Of a stretch of DNA of 64,000 nucleotides, positions 60,571 to 64,000 are shown in pieces (within the stretch, counting starts at the first letter, position 1; every line of letters begins with the position of its first letter). Origin of the DNA: Neobacillus sp. WH10. GTDB lineage: Bacteria; Bacillota; Bacilli; Bacillales; Cytobacillaceae. The stretch spans positions 4,588,001 to 4,652,000 of the forward strand of contig NZ_CP126110.1 of assembly GCF_030123405.1 (NCBI RefSeq), given 5' to 3'. The notes beneath the pieces were generated by a model. It had not been told where the DNA came from and did no database searches. It saw only the letters and a program-made list of their open reading frames with translations. A program made the translations under genes and the position numbers.

Positions 60571-61764
60571 TTATCCAATTTTCTCATCATACTTGCGTTC
60601 ATCTTGGACAAATAGGATGCCAAGTTCGTGGTGGTCGCCTTCGTAGAGGGCGCGTTGAACGAAACGAATCTCTCCCTTGGTATCAAAAACCTCCAGCTTA
60701 CAGTGGGCACGGTTTTTTTGCAGTGCTTCATAGAATGTATTTTCATCGCGAACCAATACACCATTAGCTTTTGTGATAATCTCACCCACTTGCAGTCCCA
60801 TTTTGCTTGAAGGTGAATCGGGAATAATTCCTATAATCATTACCCCTTGATTTTTTTTCGAAAAATAAGGTGGTAGACTGTCGTCCTTCAAATTGGCCAT
60901 TAATGCTAATGTTTCTCTGCCGATAATAGCCAAAGCAGCAACAACAATCGAAGTGAGCGGATACCAATAACCAGCCAATGAAATGAGGGTAATAAACACT
61001 CCAAGAACAATCACCCTTCGGCCGTGAAGCTTGATCGCTTCTGCAGGAAGCATCCCTTTGATTTGCTGATGAAAGCCAATTGCAAATGGAACCACTATGA
61101 GGGAATACTCTTTGGCACCTAAATGAAAGACAGGCCACCAATCGAAAGAAGACTGAAGCACGTCCCCTGGGACCAGTAAAAATAGCGGCACCATCCATAG
61201 GCGCTTTACTTCATGAGCACCAACGCTTTGACCACGTTTGCTTCTTGTAATCTTAGGCGAAGTTCCCCTACTGCCATTTTTAAAAATAAGTATACCTTCT
61301 GCGATGAGCAATAGGCCAAGAATAACGACAACGGAAGGATAAACCTTATCACTAATTGAATTAAACGCCTCTGAAAAAAGCGGAATCGACCAATTATTTT
61401 CTGCAATTAAGATAAGGGTAAAGAATGCAGCCCCAACTGTGTATGCAGGTGACATCAGGCGAATATTTGTCGTCAGTGACCACAATAACGTAAATCCAGC
61501 AATAAGAAGGATAACCGCGAATGGTACTGTAATTCCTGCTGCCACTACAATAATAGAAAGTATAAGCCCAATAAGGAGTCCTTGTGGAAACAACTGCCTG
61601 AGCTCGAAAAAAGCATCATGCGCCCGAATATGAAAATTTTTCCGTTCACGTTTTACCCTCATAACACCTATAATTCCTGCAAGGAAAACGAGATAGTATA
61701 AAACAGGATTAAGAAATAATTTGCCTGTCCCTTTAAGAAGCTCTACAAGCCATATTTGCACCAT
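60571..61764 (-). CDS. minJ: Cell division topological determinant MinJ
   Basis: A 397-residue protein, the same length as B. subtilis MinJ. It has about seven membrane segments and a cytoplasmic C-terminal PDZ domain (MIIGIIPDSPSSKMGLQVGE-like; here VMIIGIIPDSPSSKMGLQVG). MinJ links DivIVA to MinD at the division site. Location next to ctpB is as in B. subtilis. Terminator at 60455-60488. Confidence 0.88.
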   Translation of the reverse strand: MVQIWLVELLKGTGKLFLNPVLYYLVFLAGIIGVMRVKRERKNFHIRAHDAFFELRQLFPQGLLIGLILSIIVVAAGITVPFAVILLIAGFTLLWSLTTNIRLMSPAYTVGAAFFTLILIAENNWSIPLFSEAFNSISDKVYPSVVVILGLLLIAEGILIFKNGSRGTSPKITRSKRGQSVGAHEVKRLWMVPLFLLVPGDVLQSSFDWWPVFHLGAKEYSLIVVPFAIGFHQQIKGMLPAEAIKLHGRRVIVLGVFITLISLAGYWYPLTSIVVAALAIIGRETLALMANLKDDSLPPYFSKKNQGVMIIGIIPDSPSSKMGLQVGEIITKANGVLVRDENTFYEALQKNRAHCKLEVFDTKGEIRFVQRALYEGDHHELGILFVQDERKYDEKIG

Positions 61765-62103
61765 ATCCTGCCACCTGCCTCTATTAAAATTTCTTATATA
61801 TACTTTGTAAAAAGTCTCTTACAGATTATTTTACCAAATTACACTGATAAAACATATTACTAGTTTCTAGAAAAAAGCAAAAAATGTCCTAACATTCTAG
61901 TATTTCGTGAGCCATTCCGAGTTTTGATATAGTTTTCTGCATAGCGCAAACACGGATTCCGCCAACCTTTGCTGGAATTCCGAGAAATTCCGTCTGATTT
62001 CCGCCAACATAACTACTATTTCCGCAGAAATTCCCGATAATTCCGCCAAACTAGACAATAATTCCGCCAAAGGATCCAATTTACCGCAATACTTAGTCGA
62101 CCA
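61765..62103. repeat. minJ-ctpB gap with ATTCCGCCAAA words
   Basis: No gene is supported. ATTCCGCCAAA or variants (TTTCCGCCAAC, ATTCCGAGAAA) recur about eight times from 61950 to 62095, the same word as at 6105-6275. Confidence 0.7.
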
Positions 62104-62132
62104 AAAATAAAAACAGAGGCCGGAGCCTCTGC
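62104..62132 (-). terminator. Terminator of ctpB
   Basis: GCAGAGGC / GCCTCTGT hairpin followed by TTTTATTTTT on the minus strand. Confidence 0.85.
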
Positions 62133-62139
62133 TATTTGG

Positions 62140-63594
62140 TTACTTGGTAATTAACTTTAAGGCCATTTGCAGCTGCAAATCGTTCTTCTCTTTCTTCATT
62201 TCTTTTACAACGGCTCCTTCGAGCTTAGCAGCGGTTTTGTTATCAATTTTTCCTGTTGGCTCCAAGTCATTTTTCTCCTGGAAGCCTTTAACAGCTAATT
62301 TCGTTTTTGAGTTAAAGTATCCGTCTGTCCGTCCAGGGGCAAATCCTAAGGCGTTTAATATTTCTTGAGCATTCTTTACCTGTTCATTGTTCATGTCCTC
62401 AACTAGCGGCTTCTCGACTTGAATTGGATGGGTAGAAAATATTGCCGGCTGTTGGATGGAGACATCTGGTTTGATTCCTTTTTTGTGAATCCAATTTCCA
62501 TCGGGGGTCAGCCATTTTGCTAATGTCAACTTTATATTACTGCCGTCCCCCATCGGCATTGCTTGCTGAACAGTTCCTTTTCCAAAGGTTGTTTCGCCAA
62601 CGATCTGATAGCCTGCTGCCTCTTTCAACGATCCTGCTAAGATTTCCGATGCGGAAGCACTGCCTTTATTGACAAGGACAAGCACGGGATAATCCTTTTT
62701 CTCGGAGATCGTGGAGAAGAAACGCCGTTTTCCCCCGTTGCGTTCTTCTGTCTGAACATATGGCTTATCCTTCGGAACAAATTCTTTTAATATATCCCCG
62801 ACACTCTCTAAAAGTCCGCCAGGGTTGCCGCGCACATCAATGATCAGGCCTTTAATATCGTCATTTTCCTGCGCTTTTAATTCTTTTTTAAAATCTATAG
62901 CCGTATCTTGCGAGAAGGAGGTAATTTCAATATAGCCAATCTTTTTGCCGTCCTGCTTCTTTATAGATCCGTGAACAGTCTCAAGCGGAATTTCATCACG
63001 CTTGACATCTATGGACAGGGGTTCTTTTAAACCCTTCCTAGCAATCTCTAAATTTACTGTCGTCCCTTTTTTTCCGCGAATTTTAAGCGTTGCTTTGTTA
63101 AGGTCTAAACCCTCGACACTCTTTCCGTCCACCTTTAATATTTGATCATTCGGCTTGATTCCTGCTTTTTCAGCAGGAGAATTTTTAAAAGGCGAGACGA
63201 TGACAATTTTTCCATCGACCATACCGACTTCGGCACCAATTCCTTCAAATGACGATTCCAATGTTTGCGTGAATTGCTGGGCCGTTTCCTTGTCCATATA
63301 AACGGAATAAGGATCCTTTAAAACAGAAAGCATGCCTTGAATCGCGCCTTCAACCAGCTTCTCCTGATCAACTTTCTCAACATAGCGGCTTAAAATAAGG
63401 TCATACGCCTGCTCTACTTTGTCAAGATCCTCTGTATCTGCCTCTGAATTAATAGCGTGTTCTTTAGGGGCTGCCCTCTCTTCAGGTTTGGGAGCTGCTT
63501 CCGTTTTATCAAGAAATTTCATTCCAGCATACGTGCCCCCAGCACCTGTTAGAAGCGAACCCGTCATCAACAGGGCAATCCATTTACGATTCAT
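62140..63594 (-). CDS. ctpB: Carboxy-terminal processing protease CtpB (S41)
   Basis: A 484-residue secreted serine protease. Layout: N-terminal signal anchor (residues about 5-25), PDZ domain (VSPFKNSPAEKAGIKPNDQI), S41 core with catalytic Ser in VNKGSASASEILAGSLKEAA and Lys in GETTFGKGTVQ, then a C-terminal peptidoglycan-binding domain (NALGFAPGRTDGYFNSKTKL). B. subtilis CtpB cleaves SpoIVFA to time SigK activation. It follows the M23 peptidase gene. Confidence 0.93.
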   Translation of the reverse strand: MNRKWIALLMTGSLLTGAGGTYAGMKFLDKTEAAPKPEERAAPKEHAINSEADTEDLDKVEQAYDLILSRYVEKVDQEKLVEGAIQGMLSVLKDPYSVYMDKETAQQFTQTLESSFEGIGAEVGMVDGKIVIVSPFKNSPAEKAGIKPNDQILKVDGKSVEGLDLNKATLKIRGKKGTTVNLEIARKGLKEPLSIDVKRDEIPLETVHGSIKKQDGKKIGYIEITSFSQDTAIDFKKELKAQENDDIKGLIIDVRGNPGGLLESVGDILKEFVPKDKPYVQTEERNGGKRRFFSTISEKKDYPVLVLVNKGSASASEILAGSLKEAAGYQIVGETTFGKGTVQQAMPMGDGSNIKLTLAKWLTPDGNWIHKKGIKPDVSIQQPAIFSTHPIQVEKPLVEDMNNEQVKNAQEILNALGFAPGRTDGYFNSKTKLAVKGFQEKNDLEPTGKIDNKTAAKLEGAVVKEMKKEKNDLQLQMALKLITK

Positions 63595-63711
63595 TCAGTA
63601 TCCTCCTCAAGTTAAATACCTGTCATATAAATTTAATAAAAAGGCACCGAATTCCTGCCCGTTTATTAACTTATATGTGAGGAGTGGACGAGTTATGAGT
63701 GAAAGACAGGC

Positions 63712-63747
63712 AAAAAAAAGGAAGAAGCTTAGCCTCCTCCTTTTTTT
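63712..63747 (-). terminator. Terminator of the M23 peptidase gene
   Basis: AAGGAGGAGGC / GCTTCTTCCTT hairpin followed by a T-run, right after the stop. Confidence 0.85.
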
Positions 63748-63752
63748 CAATA

Positions 63753-64000
63753 TTAAATTGGAACAGTGGGAATTGGGTTTATCGCTGAATGATAAGCCCA
63801 TTTACCTATATAAAGTTCAAAGTGTAAGTGCTGGCCATGAGAATCACCTGTGTTACCCATGATTCCTATTTGCTGACCTTGTGTAACAGTGTCGCCGACA
63901 TTCACGTCTCTTCTATTCATATGTGCGTAAACAGTTGTATACGTTTGACCATTTACGTTGTGTAAAATGTACACTACATTTCCATAACTTTCCGAGTAAT
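63753..64000 (-). CDS. M23 (LytM) peptidase / EnvC-like, C-terminal part
   Basis: The last 82 codons of a gene entering from the right edge. The frame is open to 64000 and reads YSESYGNVVYILHNVNGQTY then TTVYAHMNRRDVNVGDTVTQ. YAHM and GDSHGQHLHFEL are the zinc-binding motifs of LytM peptidases. In Bacillus a murein hydrolase activator of this type lies between ftsX and ctpB, which fits. Whether it is an active enzyme cannot be judged from this part. Confidence 0.88.
   Translation of the reverse strand, partial: YSESYGNVVYILHNVNGQTYTTVYAHMNRRDVNVGDTVTQGQQIGIMGNTGDSHGQHLHFELYIGKWAYHSAINPIPTVPI

Overview
The window looks like chromosomal DNA of a spore-forming member of the Bacillaceae (Bacillus sensu lato; Neobacillus or Mesobacillus-like is a guess). 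The reasons are moderate to low GC, strong AGGAGG ribosome sites, a gerABC-type germination operon, a spore-coat-like protein, and gene blocks arranged as around B. subtilis lgt-hprK-yvl, uvrBA-csbA and minJ-ctpB. Most genes lie on the minus strand.

Layout. 1-12 kb is core: a partial nucleoside-recognition protein, lgt, hprK, yvlD/yvlB/DUF4870, an orphan pair of peptide-type ABC permeases, uvrA, uvrB (with a LexA box) and csbA. 12-16.5 kb carries panF/yhdT, an MpaB/DUF2236-type oxygenase and czcD. 16.9-22.5 kb is a metal block: a CadA-type P-ATPase with its ArsR/CadC regulator, a nickel/cobalt ECF transporter (cbiMNQO) and divergent nikR. 22.6-31.5 kb is respiratory: cydABS, a NarL-type two-component pair, nosFYLD without nosZ, and a CtaG-like protein. 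31.7-45.3 kb holds a DedA-PAP2 fusion, an OmpR-type two-component system, a TetR/MFS efflux pair, an ABC-2 exporter, the ger operon and a Gly/Tyr/His-rich coat-like protein. 45.5-56.5 kb is a potassium/c-di-AMP region: short pyruvate kinase, CBS protein, kdpFABC behind a ydaO-type c-di-AMP riboswitch, a DUF2294 protein and a KdpD-like protein with a tandem duplicated sensor half and no kinase. 57-60 kb has pssA and an arsRBC operon. 60.5-64 kb returns to core with minJ, ctpB and a partial M23 peptidase. The 12-60 kb stretch reads as accessory DNA placed between csbA and minJ.

Main discovery candidate. Two unrelated genes have an in-frame UGA exactly where the first cysteine of a CxxC motif is expected: the HMA domain of the CadA-type ATPase (UASC, UGA at 18893-18895) and a PCYCGC-motif lipoprotein (UDIC, UGA at 56214-56216). 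In both, the frame stays open and family-like on both sides. In both, a small hairpin downstream has its apical loop starting 22 nt after the UGA and a G in the first two loop bases. This is what selenocysteine insertion predicts, and each gene would be called truncated by standard annotation.

Other notable points are a duplicated long-armed hairpin leader before kdpFABC and before kdpD, a c-di-AMP-centred potassium cluster, a 52-bp tandem hairpin array of seven units, dispersed short-word intergenic tracts, and two genes that appear to start at ATT or ATA.
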